From NCBI GenBank assembly GCA_013350335.1, contig CM023534.1, forward strand, positions 19,177,302 through 19,241,301: a stretch of DNA of 64,000 nt, in the 5' to 3' direction. This document shows, one piece after another, positions 10,794 through 22,648 of this stretch. The first letter of the stretch is position 1. The number at the start of each line of letters is the position of its first letter. Made by a program: the position numbers and the translations under genes. The stretch is from Chimonanthus salicifolius. Lineage: Eukaryota > Streptophyta > Magnoliopsida > Laurales > Calycanthaceae. Below the pieces are notes generated by a model. The model worked only from the letters and a program-made list of their open reading frames with translations, was not told where the DNA came from and ran no database searches.

Positions 10794-12322
10794 ATGGGCA
10801 TGAGAGGAGTGCCGAGCACAAAGTTCGAGGTGGAGCCCTTCGACGAGGAAAAATAACTTCAGTCTTTGGCGGAGTTCAGTAAAAGATATTCTTGTACATC
10901 AAGGGCTACATAAAGCACTGCAAGAGAGGGAGAAGTCAAGTTCTTCCGACGAGAAAGGGAAGGACAAACAGAAGGATGTCATGTCAGATGATGCGTGGGA
11001 TGAACTACAGATGAAGGCGGTGGCAACCATACGGATGTGTCTGGCACCAGAAGTAAAATATCTTGTTTTTGATGAAACTTCTGCAACAGAGTTATGGAAG
11101 AAATTGGAGACTCTGTATATGGCGAAGTCACTCACAAACAAGTTGATCCTGAGAAAACAACTGTACCAGTTGCGGATGGAAGAAGGAACCAACTTCTTAG
11201 ATCATCTTCATGCATTCAACAAAATCATCACTCAACTGGCGAGTGTTGATGTGAGATTCGAGGAGGTCGACAAGGCTGTGATATTATTGGTTTCCCTTCC
11301 CCCTTCCTTTAATACAGTGGTGACCACTCTACTGGTTGGTAGAGAGACCGTAACGGTGGACGAGGTAATCGCTGCATTGCTGCAGACGGAGACCATCAGG
11401 GCTCCAACAAATACATCCAATTCAGGTGGACTGGTCTTCGCTAAGGAGGATAAGCAGCGCGGCAGAGGAATCAGGAGAGACTCCAAAAACCAAAGGTGGT
11501 CAAGGTCAAAATCAAGGGGTACGGGTAAATTCAGCTGCTATTATTGTGAGAAGGAAGGACACATGATAAGGGACTGCAATCAGCTGAAACGTGATCGGGA
11601 GGTCAGATCACAAAATTCAGTTCAATTAAGCGATGATCGTGATGCTATAGCACAAACGGCTGTGTGTACAGTCACAAAAGGTACGGAAAATCTAAATAAT
11701 AATTGGATTTTAGATTCAGGGTGTACCTATCATATGTGTCCGAGGAGGGAATGGTTTGATACATACAAACCATACAATGGCGGAGTTGCCCAAATGGGTA
11801 ATGGGGCAACTAGCAAAATTATCGGGATCGGGACTATAAAAATCAAAATGTTTGATGGTATGGTGAAGACGCTTGAGAATGTGCGTCATGTCCCGGATTT
11901 AAAAATGAATTTAATTTCATTGGGTGTTCTCGAATCGGAGGGATTCGCCTTCAAAACTAAGGATGGGGCTCTCAGAGTGGTTAAGGGAGGCTATGATAGT
12001 TATGAAGGGAAAAAGGCAGGATAGTCTGTATACGCTGTTGGGGAACACAGTAATTGACAGACAGCAGGGATCTCCTAATCGGAGTGCGGGCAGAAGGAGA
12101 AGGACCCACAAGACTCCAGTGAGAGTTGATCCGAAACGTAAGGTTACTTTTGCACTAGATGGTTGTGGTTTTTTGTCTGGTTTCCATAATGCAGGTGAAA
12201 GAACGAAGGGAAAGGCAAAAACGTCGATGTGCCATACAAAGAAAAGTGCGTCAGGTCCGACAAAGCGGTGGATAGCTGTCAAGTCCAAGCAAGGCTTGGG
12301 TTTGGCCAACTCTTCTAATTGA
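10794..12322 (+). pseudogene. copia gag-protease reading frame with two frameshifts and a basic tail
   Basis: A likely start is ATG at 10,794. It reads as the copia gag N-terminus (TKFEVEPFDEE) and stops at 10,854 after a one-base frameshift in an A run. The downstream frame continues as gag with a perfect CCHC zinc knuckle CYYCEKEGHMIRDC (11,536-11,577). The aspartic protease active site DSG is at 11,713-11,721. A second frameshift near 11,990 moves the protease-to-integrase linker (KGKRQDSLYTLLGNTV) into another frame. That frame then runs into about 80 residues rich in Arg and Lys that I do not recognise, ending at 12,322 where integrase should begin. Gag packages RNA and protease matures it. 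The longest continuous piece is 10,981-12,024 (347 codons). Confidence 0.85.
10981..12024 (+). CDS. copia gag-protease, longest open part
   Basis: This 347-codon frame holds the second half of the UBN2-type gag domain (WKKLETLYMAKSLTNKL...), the CCHC knuckle around residue 186 and the DSG protease around residue 245. Its apparent ATG is internal: homologous gag sequence continues upstream in the same frame to about 10,852. Whether any protein is made is unknown. Confidence 0.8.
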   Translation: MSDDAWDELQMKAVATIRMCLAPEVKYLVFDETSATELWKKLETLYMAKSLTNKLILRKQLYQLRMEEGTNFLDHLHAFNKIITQLASVDVRFEEVDKAVILLVSLPPSFNTVVTTLLVGRETVTVDEVIAALLQTETIRAPTNTSNSGGLVFAKEDKQRGRGIRRDSKNQRWSRSKSRGTGKFSCYYCEKEGHMIRDCNQLKRDREVRSQNSVQLSDDRDAIAQTAVCTVTKGTENLNNNWILDSGCTYHMCPRREWFDTYKPYNGGVAQMGNGATSKIIGIGTIKIKMFDGMVKTLENVRHVPDLKMNLISLGVLESEGFAFKTKDGALRVVKGGYDSYEGKKAG

Positions 12323-12507
12323 AGAAACAGGTGGAGCATCCCAGAGCATGGGATGCACGCATCTCACAGAGATGCAGATGGATGCAGTTGCAAGTGGAGC
12401 TCAGCCGAGAGCAGACGGTGTGCACAGAGGTGCACAGTTGCAGATGCAGTAAAGGATGATGTCACAATTATCTTCGGAGGTTGGTGAATTCTCGCCAAGG
12501 TGGAGAT

Positions 12508-13359
12508 TGTTGGGGATGTGGCTTAAATTCATAGTCAGGAACACTAACTGATTTCAGTTTGGAAACATGAAGCAAAATAGCAATTGTTATCTATATGGGA
12601 TTCGATAGAAGAATTAGAAGAATTATAAATTCTTCAATGGGTTTCTTATTTGTGCTCAGTCGAATGGAATTCACGGCAGTTACCATGTGTGTTTTTTGGA
12701 AAGTTGCTAAACCCAATATTGGGCAGCAACTATAAAGAGGCACTCTGCATCGAAGGAAGTATTGCATTAAGAGAGCAATAGGAGGCTGCTGGGCTTTCCT
12801 ACGACATCATCTCAATACACAGAGGTGGAACAGAGGGAGGAAACCCATAGCAGGTTGCCAGCAATTAGGTTGCTGTCAAAAGATCAAGAAGGCGTGTGGG
12901 ACAACTGCAGATCTGCAAGAAAGGCTTACAGATCAGCATCACTGCAGAAGGTGCAGCAACGTGTATTGAGGGACTGCTCTTTAGAGGTTACAGCATACAG
13001 CAACAAGGGCTGGTTTGGGGCTGAACTAGAGAGCAGTCAGAGAAGTGTCCACGTGTTCAGATCTGCTATAAAGGGGCATACAGGTGTGTATGTGAAAGAG
13101 GGCTGACAGAGAACTTAACAGCGAAGAAGGAGATTGATCGAGATCCAGACTATGTTTGGGTTTTTGGTATACATTCTAAGGAATTTATATTGTACTCTCT
13201 TCTTTCTTCTTTCTTCTTTCTCTGAATAATAAAATAATTACACGCTCCGTGGACGTAGGCTAGGTGGGCCGAACCACGTAAATCTTTGGTGTTGTTTGTG
13301 CTTGTGATTTTATTCCGATATTTTGGTGTGTTTATTATTTCCGCTAATAAACGCTAACA
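12508..13359 (+). repeat. 3' LTR of the young copia
   Basis: Same length and, as far as I can read, same sequence as the 5' LTR. It is followed directly by the ATTTA target duplication. Confidence 0.92.
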
Positions 13360-13764
13360 ATTTATACTAGAGTATGTTATGTCTTTCTAATTTATTTATT
13401 TCCAGCATCACAAATATATATGTCTTTTTAATTTATTTAATTTCTTGTGGGAGAATATGTATGTTTTTTAATTTATTTAATTACTTGTGAGAAAATATAT
13501 ATGTTTTGTTAATTTATTTAATTACTTGTGAAAAAATATGTCATGTCTTTATATTTATTTTCTTTTAAATTTGTTTAAAAAATGTACATAAAAAATAATA
13601 ATAAAATATTAAAAAGTAGCCATTCTAGTTAATACTATACCGTATGACGAGGCTGGCTAAAAATTATAGCCAGCCATGTCATCAAAAAAAAATTATTTAA
13701 TTATATGGCTGGCTAAATTATGTGGCATAGCCAGCCATATTTAGCCAGCCCATACTGGTTGCCC

Positions 13765-14202
13765 TAAGTCCGGGTATTCGTAACTGTCAGATGTTGACGG
13801 TGCCAAGAGGCCAGGTCTATATGACTGTCAAATCCTAATTGGACCAACTAGGGCCAGGTTATGAAGACTTCAACTTTGGCCGTTTGGGGCCTAGTCTGCG
13901 TGACCATTATGTGCACATGTGATCATGATTGATTGGATTGGATGCATGGGTTTGATAATGCATCTTATGCATTATATAAACTATGCGATTGTGTTTGTGA
14001 TAAATTGGAATATATTATGGCCTTTATATTTATGTTCGGATATGTTATCTTGGTTAGGCACATGTTGTGTTTTTGTTATCTTCACTAGGTTTGGAGCTCA
14101 CTACCTTAAATCAGAGGAAGACCTTTGGGATTGAACTTAGGTGAGACTTCGAAGCTGGCCTAGAAGCTTGGAGCGTGATAGCTCGGAGGTTGTTGAGACA
14201 GA
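13765..14202. other. Host sequence between insertions
   Basis: Follows the TAA duplication and runs to the ACAGA duplication at 14,198-14,202. It resembles the R/U5 side of a gypsy LTR (GGAGCTCACTACC, then GAACTTAGGTGAGACTTCG). The 71-codon frame at 13,919 is not convincing. Confidence 0.5.
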
Positions 14203-16810
14203 AAATATTACATTTTTACCCATGATATTTAGGTTAGTTAGCCTTGATTTTGTGTATATAAGATGCAATTAATGGTTTATTTTAATTTTGTAGGAAAATT
14301 CAGGGGAAACCAGGAATCTTCATAAAACAGTGGATAATTGCTGGAAGAGAGCTTAAAATCAAATATTTAAAATTTTATATTAAATCATGCCACTGTTAGG
14401 GTTTTAAATGTATATTGGATAATTTGGATCCATTTATAAGAGTCTGGATTAATTCAATACTTAGATTTTTAAGTGGTTTGATTAATTATTTAATTTTAAA
14501 GCAAATCTGCAATCAAAGAGGCCAATAGTTGAAAATCAAGATCCATGGGTCAGAGAGCCATTGCAATTGGTCCAAACTTCACTCCTGAATGCCAGACACT
14601 GGGCCATGCCAAGCACTTCATGCGCATTTCCCAATGTGGACCAGACTAAAGTGAATTCAAGCCCAGTAAGCCAAAGTCCAAGTTCAATCCAAAATCCAAT
14701 GCTCCAGGTTCAAATTCAAATTCACTAACCCTGAATCCAAATCCACTCTAAGTCCAAACCCAAAAAGCCCATATCCAAAACCCATCCTACCCATATAATC
14801 TTAAACATCCAATCTTCAATCACTCATCCACACCATCCATTAACTCAGTCATGCAATCCAAACCATTCATTTCATACATCTCATTCATTTCATATCATAA
14901 AACCCTAGATCCACTTATTAAATCAAATCCGTTCATGCATTATGTTTAGATCTAGGTCATTTAATTCATCCATCATATAGATTAACCCTAGGATTGTGAT
15001 CATCCATGCATTACTTAACCATCCAACCATTTAGATCACCCATCACCCATCATAGCCGTTAGATCTAGGCCAAGCAATCACAGCCATCCATTCATAAACC
15101 CTAATCCCATGCACAAATCCTAGATTTTAGGCATTCATGCGCATATCACCATGCATCACACGACACACATACACCTCATGCGCATACACACAATGGAAAA
15201 TCTCTAGAATTTCTATCCTGTCCCTCCACCTCACCTAGATCCAAACATGTCTCCCAATCCAATCCAAATATAGCCATACACGATTTTTCCACCTCCTCTC
15301 CTTAGGTACACACGATTTTAGCACTAAAAACACTCCATGCACTTAGACAAAATTCCATCCAAATACACTCCTAAGATCACTAAACCACCTCACCATCCTA
15401 ATCACAAACACATCACACGATTTTTGCACAACTCCATCCACCCCATTCGAATTTCACACTAGGTCAACTCTCCACATCACGTCTCATCATCTCATCCATC
15501 CTTTTAATCCCATCCATTGATCCATACCAATTAGCCAAATTCGAAAATCACAAAGCCATATCCAATCCCTAATTCTCTCATTCCTTTTCTTTCTCTCCAA
15601 GATACCTTAGCCATCAAGTCACCTACTGTCCAAGTCAAGCCAAATTTGAGCATAGCATTGTGCAACCCTAGATTTTACATCATTTAATCCCATCCATTCA
15701 CCATAAGTCAGATCTAATCCAAGCCCTTTATCCATCATCTCAATCTTAGATTTAATCTCAGCCGTCCATCCAAACCTTGAGCCTATAAATACCCCATTCG
15801 ACCATGGTGAAAATTGAATTAGACTTGGAGCTCAAGAGGACTTGAGATTGGAGAACACACCATGAAGAACAAGAGAGATTGTGCTTCATGCGAATTTCAC
15901 AAGTGAGCATTCATTGTAAATTCGATTTTTAGTTGTTTTCTTGATTGCTTTTCTAATTATTGTATTTAATTCTTCCATTAAATAAATAAGAGATGTCCAT
16001 TTTAGATTCTTGAAAAGTCCGATTATTCAATATATCTTTTATGTTGTATTTTACTTTTAATTTACATTCTTTGTTTAATTAAAGTCTTAGGTTGTGAATG
16101 TTGAACCTAGGATCCAAACTTTAATTAGATTAAAGGCTACAAATTTTAATTAAAAGGTGTAAGCTGATTTTTGAATTCTATGCGTTGAATTTCAGATCTA
16201 GATTTCTTGTTTATTTATTTATTTTGGTTGATGAGAGAATAGTATCATAACCACCTTTAAATTATGCACTTTTATTTTATGTCATTTATTTTCATTGTCA
16301 ATTTATTTTCAATGTCTATTTTATTTTCTGTTGCTTGTATGTTGTATTTTAATACTTGTTTTAAATTCTTTAACTATTGTGTCATAAATTTTAATTATCT
16401 TGTATTCAAACCACCACTCTAATATATGCGTTAACTAGATTGAGAATTAATTTAATTGGACTTTAATTTTGTCATCTTAATGTTAGGTGTGAGATTATCT
16501 ATAAATTCTATCTTAATCAGTGTTTAAATTAATCTTCTACTTTTGGTTTTGAATTTTAAATGAGAGATTGTTAACTTAGAAGTAAATTTATAAAATTAGG
16601 ATTGATTTCTATGATTTGATTTATTTTTAAAATCTCTATGTTTTCTAAGAAACATAATCATTCAAGCACTAGATTCCAAACATACTATTTTGATGCATAT
16701 ATTTTGCTTGATCTCTGTGGGATCGACCTTACACTCATAACGCTAAACTATAAATGGTTTCGTGCGCTTGCGAGATTATAAATTTAAAACTTTGCATAAT
16801 TTTCACAACA
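14203..16810 (+). mobile_element. Solo LTR, Tat/Ogre or Athila type
   Basis: A 2.6-kb block flanked by ACAGA (14,198-14,202 and 16,811-16,815). It has a TATA box with CCTATAAATACC at about 15,782, and near its right end the phrase TCTCTGTGGGATCGACC (about 16,712-16,728), a well-known mark of the LTR 3' end in Tat/Ogre and Athila elements. It ends TTTTCACAACA. No gag or pol is present, so a solo LTR fits. The left end reads AAATATT rather than TG, so the left border may be eroded. The C-rich, G-poor part (about 14,600-15,780) is striking. Confidence 0.72.
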
Positions 16811-17196
16811 ACAGAGATTTAATTTAAAACTATAAATTATTCGAATATACATAGACAAATTTTGGATTTTATTGGGTTATGTTTTTAAGGATTTATTTTA
16901 TTTAAGCAGATGGTTTTTAAGAATCCTTGAGAATTATTTTGGTTAAGTAAGGCCTTTGACTGAGATTTATTTTTGTTTGGCATGTGATGGTGAGAATAGT
17001 TATCTTACCTTGCTAGATAATTATATTTGGTTTTTGATGATCCATACGACTATGGATTTCAATTTGTTTATGGGAATGGATTTGTTCGACCATGGCTAAA
17101 CTATTCATGCATTGTGGGCATGCAAAATGTGAAATTTGTTATTGAATTAAATATTTGTTTCCATTATTGATGTTTATATAAAAAAAATGGTGTCAT

Positions 17197-17728
17197 TGTA
17201 ATATTTTATCATATATCAGAGTTTATTGATTGAAAATCAATCATATAATCATTCGCCAATAAAATTCATGTTCGACAAACCCGAACAACATAATCACAAG
17301 ATTTTAATTAATTAATCCTTGATAAATGAATTAATCTTAATGCGGAAATCATAAACACAATAATAAAACATACCTGCATCCATTTGAAAAATATAATAAG
17401 ATCAGAACTTCATTTTGATGTCTTAAGGCTTCCTAAAGATCAAAAACGACGCGCCTTGGGTTTCTATCTCTTTCCTCCTTAATTCCCTCTACCAAATCAT
17501 GAGTAGTGCTTTCAGTTGATGGATTTGAATGGAGATAGACTCTTTTATATGCATAGGGAGGACCCAAAAGGCAAGTAGAACCTTCCTTTCTACTTTTCAT
17601 CAAAATAGGAAACTAACTCCCTTTAGAACTCTCTTAAAATAGACATTCCTTACCCAAATACAGTTTCCCTGATTTAAGATCCTCTATATGACGTCCCAAT
17701 CTTTATGTGGATCATGTTTAGTCTTACA
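17197..17728 (-). repeat. 3' LTR of the old minus-strand copia
   Basis: 532 bp, TG...CA. It shares with the right LTR the words ATATATCAGAGTTTATTGAT and CACAATAATAA(A/G)ACATACCTG. Confidence 0.88.
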
Positions 17729-18129
17729 TTCTCCCACTTGGCCCACATTTACACTTCATGGGATTTAAAACAGGTATATCATAAGGTGTATACATAAACC
17801 ATATTTAGAACCATCATGCGGTCATCATCATCATGCTAATACTAAATAAACCAGAAGTGCGAGCAATGGCGGTTGCACATCATCTTATCCCGACATGGTC
17901 TCTCCCATCACTACAACACAAATGACCTACCTTGCATAGCCCTTAAGTGAGATTCTCATAATGGTCCACATAAGTGTCATATTATAAAGACTATTACTAT
18001 TAATGATAAAACAAATACACATAATGTATATACATAACCATAATAAATGGGAACAAAATCAGAAACGCATCCATGAGTACTCAAATGTCAAATAATGTAC
18101 ATTTATTCATAATGCAGTCCAAAATTACA

Positions 18130-18465
18130 TCATAATAGATTACGCTCAAAACCCATTTTATTGGCATGTTTCTTAAAGGCCTTTATAGGTAATCTTTTCA
18201 TCAACGGATCTGCTATCATAAGTAAAGTACTTATATGCCCAATAGATACCGTCTGTTTCTGAACTTCTTCTTTTACGACAAAGTACTTCAATTCCATGTG
18301 TTTCGATTCATTCGAATTCTTAGAGAATAATACTGCTGCAGAATTATCACAGTAAATTTTCAGCGGCTTGACAATGTTGTCGACAATTCCAAGTCCTAAG
18401 ATAAAGTTCTGCAACCACATTCCTTGAACAGTGGCATCATAGCACGTCACAAATTTTGCTTCCAT
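18130..18465 (-). pseudogene. copia RNase H fragment
   Basis: The minus-strand frame has the RNase H C-terminal half: EAKFVTCYDATVQGMWLQNF, the catalytic-type YCDNSAAV, the HMELKY region and the IADPLMKRLP end typical of copia pol. It is continuous for 111 codons, but the domain's first part lies upstream in another frame. Confidence 0.85.
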
Positions 18466-19003
18466 GGTTGTTGTTGCAGTGATAGTCTGTTTGGCACTTT
18501 TTCATGATATTGCTTCGCCAATCATGAGGAACAAATAGCCAAACATTGACTTTCTGCTATCAACGCAACCACCAAAATTGGAATATGAGTGGCCAATGAC
18601 CTCGAGATTATCGGACCTCTAAAACGTGATCATGAAGTCTGTAGTATCATGTAGATATCTCATTACTTTCTTTACAACTTTCTAGTGATACATTCTAGGG
18701 TTGCTTTAGTATCTGCCCAGCATACTGACAACAAATCTAATGTCGGGTCTTATTCAAGTTTGAGCATATATCAGGCTACCCCCCGCTGAGGCATAAGGGA
18801 TTTCCCCTGTCTGTTTCTTTTGAAGTTCATCCTGCAAACATTCCTTTAAGCTAAATTTATCTCCCTTCTGAATAGGAGATCTTGATAGGAACAATTTTAC
18901 ATACCGAATCTCTACAAGATTCTTTCTTTGTAGTCTTTCTAAATAGCCCTAATATACCACGTGTTCTGTCACGGAATATTTATTTTCCAATTACGTAGGT
19001 TGC

Positions 19004-19705
19004 CTATCCCATATCTTTTATTTCAAAATTATTGGAGAGAAATTTATTGGTTTCGAACATCATACTAAGATCATTAGTGGCAAGTAAAATGTTATCATAC
19101 AATATCAGGAGGATAAACGTCCTAACATTGACTTTCACATATATACACAGATCAATGGTGTTTTTCTTAAAATCGAAGGAGGTAATGATATCATTGAACT
19201 TGAGATACCATTGCCTGGAGGCTTGCTTATGGTCATAAGTTGATTTCTTTAATTTGCATGACATATGTTCCTTGCCCTCTATGGAGAATTATTTAGGTTG
19301 ATCCACATACACATCTTCATCTAAACTATCATTCAGAAATGCAGTTTTACATTCAAATAAATCATTATAATGAGCCACCAAAGCCATAATGATTCTGAAA
19401 TAGTCTTTTCTGGATACAGAAGAGAAGGTCTCTTTATAATCAATGTCATCTTTCTGAGTAAACCCTGTGGCCATAAGTCTGGCTTTATATCATTCAATAG
19501 TGCCCTTAGAGTCTCGTTTGGTTTTAAAGAACCACTTACATCCAACTTTTTTGTATGCATGAGGCAATTCTACTAGATCCCAAACTTCATTTTGAGCTAT
19601 GGACTTTAGCTCATCCTTTATGACATCTAACCATTTACTAGAATCATTACATTCTGTAGTTTTTTCATAAGTGATCAGGTTCTTCAGTGACATTAGGGAC
19701 AACAA
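19004..19705 (-). pseudogene. copia reverse transcriptase, three frames
   Basis: Three minus-strand pieces form the RT. 19,490-19,705 holds KWLDVIKDELKSIAQNEVWD and GCKWFFKTKRDSKG. 19,289-19,474 holds ATGFTQKDDIDYKETFSSV and the ALVAHYNDLF region. 19,004-19,264 holds KKSTYDHKQASRQWYLKF and the active-site segment. The YVDD box is LYDN here: a residue is missing and one Asp is Asn, so the enzyme is dead at its catalytic site as well as by frameshift. Confidence 0.88.
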
Positions 19706-20218
19706 CTCTTGAAGTTACGGGTATAGGGACTTGTACCCGTACTTCTTTCACATTAACATTTCTCATTATGTAACTCACACTAACCTCACCATTCTCAATA
19801 AATCTTGCATTATTGGTCTCCACGATTTTCATTCTATGACTCAGACAATAGAACCTCTACCCTTTGGACTTCTCAGGGTAACCTATGAAGTTACCACTGA
19901 TTGTCAGTTTATCAATTTTCTTTCAGGTGGATTATAAATTCTTGCTTTTGCAGGAAACCCCATACATGTAGGTGTCTTAAACTGGGTTTCCTTTTCTTCC
20001 ATAGTTCAAAAGGAGTCTTAGGAATTGACTTAGTAGGAACTCGATTAAGCAAGTACATTGCGGTTCTTAATGTGCATACATCTACAATATAATGGGTACA
20101 GTGTTATTACATAACATACTCATAACCATGTCCATAAATGTGTGCTTGCACCTTTCAGCAACACCATTTTTCTGAGGTGTACCAGGCATCGTGTATTGTA
20201 CAATTATACCGTGACTTT

Positions 20219-20479
20219 CTAATAGTTTAGCAAAACGACTGGGTGTTGACCTATTTCAACATACCTTCTATAATATTCACCACATTTATCTGACCTTATG
20301 ACTTTCACATTTTTTCCTACTTTAGTGATAAATATCTCCACAGTGTTAAATACTTGAGATTTATCATGCAACATATAAATATAACTATAACGCGAAAAAT
20401 CATCAATAAATGTGATAAAATAGGTCTTTCCAGCATAAGATGAAACATCAAATGTGACACAAATATCAATATGAATCAA
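20219..20479 (-). pseudogene. copia integrase core fragment
   Basis: The frame shows the first catalytic Asp region (HIDICVTFDVSSYAGKTYF), the second (FIDDFSRYSYIYML) and RSDKCGEYY, which precedes the catalytic Glu zone. The zinc-binding HHCC part and the C-terminal part are outside this frame. Confidence 0.85.
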
Positions 20480-20900
20480 TTCAAGTTACCCTTTAGATCT
20501 TGTGGCTCTTTTCTTGCTGTCTTTGGTTTGCTTTCCCTTAATCCATTACACATACACACCTAAGTCAATAAAGTCAAGATTCGAGAGAATCTCATGTTTT
20601 ACGTATCTTTCAATTCTTTCTCGGAATATATGTCTCAAACATTTATGCCATAAGATAGAGGAATTTTCATTAATCAACCCACGTTTAATACCAACATTAT
20701 GATACAGGGTTACGACAGAATTAGTAAAGGAATCATCAAGCTTTAAATAATAAAGGCTATCAATTAATAATCCAGATCCAATAAAGGGAGAACTTTTAAA
20801 TAAACAGAAGGCATTATATTCAAATTTGCAATAATAACCATTAACATCAAGTTTAGAAGTCGAAATAAGGTTTCTGGCAACAGAAGGAACTTAAAGACAA

Positions 20901-21197
20901 TCAAGCAGATCTAAGTGGTAGCCTAGTGTCGAAGAAAACACGGTATTGAACAAAGGCTTTAGTTGGGTCGGTGGTCTGAAGTGTAAGATATCCCTTGCAT
21001 CGTATTAGAAACATAATTTGTAACCCCAGAGTCAAGCCAATAAGTACTATTAGAGAAATCTTCAGTAATATTAGATTCGAAACATCAGATATGGAATGGT
21101 TACATTTTTTTTCGAACCATGTTCTCTTTTTATGGCAATCTTTCTGGAAGTACCCTTGTTTCTTGCAAAAGTGGCACCTCACACTACCTGTCCCCAA
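20901..21197 (-). pseudogene. copia gag zinc knuckle and protease region
   Basis: The frame begins with CHFCKKQGYFQKDC, a CCHC knuckle whose His is Tyr (a C-to-T change would do this). In another frame, at 21,033-21,025 on the minus strand, the protease motif DSG is readable in the context YWLDSGVTNYVS. Confidence 0.8.
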
Positions 21198-21408
21198 ATT
21201 TTGAGTCTCGGATGATGTACTAGGCTCATATGGTTTTTTTTTTTTTCGGCTTTCTTAAATTTGTTCGGCTTCGATCCTCTTTTTTTACTGGGTTCTTGAT
21301 TGATCAGATAGAGTGAGTGTTGTCCCATTTGCTTAAGTTTGCTTTCCTCTTGAATCAACATGTTTGACAGTTTGTTGATTTGTCATTTTTCTTTCATAGT
21401 ATTGTAAT

Positions 21409-21748
21409 TTATTTGAAATGGCCATACCGAGGAGGCAGAGAATTCAAATTAAATTGGACAAAAAAAGTATCATCAACACTCATCTCCAAATTCTTCAACT
21501 GAGCAGCGATATTGGTCATCTCCGTTATGTGCTCATACATGCCACAGATTCCATCGAACTTCATGGTGGTCAGCCTGGGCATAAGCTTCCCTAATAAGGA
21601 CTTGTCCGCTGATTCGAATTTATTTTCAACATTCTGGAGATATTCCTTGGCATTATCAGTTTTGGGTAGTGGAGATTTGATATTATTTGACACTATCATG
21701 CGCATGAATATGAGGCTGAGTCTGTTTGACCTTATTCATGCTTCATAG
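21409..21748 (-). pseudogene. copia gag fragment
   Basis: The minus-strand frame at 21,409-21,705 has the UBN2-type gag pattern: AKEYLQNVENKFESADKSLL, LTTMKFDG, and VDDTFFVQFNLNSLPPRYGH. The gag start nearer the right LTR is eroded. Confidence 0.82.
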
Positions 21749-22648
21749 GACTTTCTTTCTGCAACCGTATTGGTGTTAGTAATAGTAGGCTCATCAGAAA
21801 TTAGTGTCTTATCAAGATCGAGCACACTGAAGTGAAATTGACTTGCTCTTTTCATTCAACGAAATTAAGTCCAGTCAACATGAAGATAGATGAAGCTTAC
21901 GTGTGCAGTGTAATAGGAAGAGGAATGCTGCAAAATTACATAATTTCATGATCACTTACATAATGTTATGAGTTAAACTTAATTGAAACACACAAACAAT
22001 CAACATTAGTAAATAGTTGCTACCGGGATCCACCTTTGGGTGATCTTATGTCATATCATTTCATTATGATGATTCCCAGTCACCTATAGGACTAACCAAC
22101 AAAGTACAAACGATCAAATACAACTGTCACCTTTGGATGTCCAGACAAATACCAACCACAGGTACCCGTCAATCATCCTATCCCAATCTATTAACCACTC
22201 GGAACGGTGTACCTTTGGGCCAACCTAATATCTCTGTGATTGGGGATTGAAATTCTCAAAGTCATTATTATCTAACACTTGGGAAGAGATTGGACCACAA
22301 TTACATGACCTGATGTCCAACACATTCCGATTGGCCCAGTTTGGTGACTATCCAAATCATATCATAATATGGTATTAGGTAAAAAATAATGACTTTACTC
22401 ATTAGTGTAAATTGGTTTGGCAAAATTATAAGAGGGAAATCCAAAAATTTCAAAGTCCATAAATCATCCAAATTGCTGTAACTTTGGTCGATTGATCGTT
22501 ATCCACGACATGTCTCTGGAGATCGGTCACTACCAATCGGTGACATTTCAGAATTGTCTTCTTCCTTGAGATCCAAAAATTTATTCTTTAAAATTCGTCC
22601 TTATTTCAAATAGTAATCAATCCTATGAACCAAACTCTTGATGCGACA

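Larger units (their letters stand above)
9883..13359 (+). mobile_element. Young copia retrotransposon lacking integrase, RT and RNase H
   Basis: Two 852-bp LTRs (9,883-10,734 and 12,508-13,359) show no difference that I could find by reading both. The target duplication ATTTA is intact at 9,878-9,882 and 13,360-13,364. The primer-binding site TGGTATCAGAGC is at 10,737-10,748 and a purine tract AAGGTGGAGAT precedes the right LTR. The internal region is only 1.77 kb and codes for gag and protease. Integrase, reverse transcriptase and RNase H are absent, so any recent movement must have been driven in trans by a relative. Confidence 0.92.
9233..13764. mobile_element. PIF/Harbinger-type non-autonomous element, split by a copia
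   Basis: The left end is GAGCAACCGGTATGG and the reversed right end is GGGCAACCAGTATGG (13 of 15 match). Both sides are flanked by the trinucleotide TAA (9,230-9,232 and 13,765-13,767), the duplication size and type made by Harbinger transposases. Without the copia at 9,883-13,359 it would be about 1.05 kb. It carries many TGGCTGGCTA words in both orientations, including a near-perfect hairpin at about 9,318-9,360. No transposase is encoded. Confidence 0.72.

Noticed and set aside
11917..12339. 140-codon minus-strand open frame
   Set aside because: Antisense shadow of the gag-protease tail; no recognisable protein.
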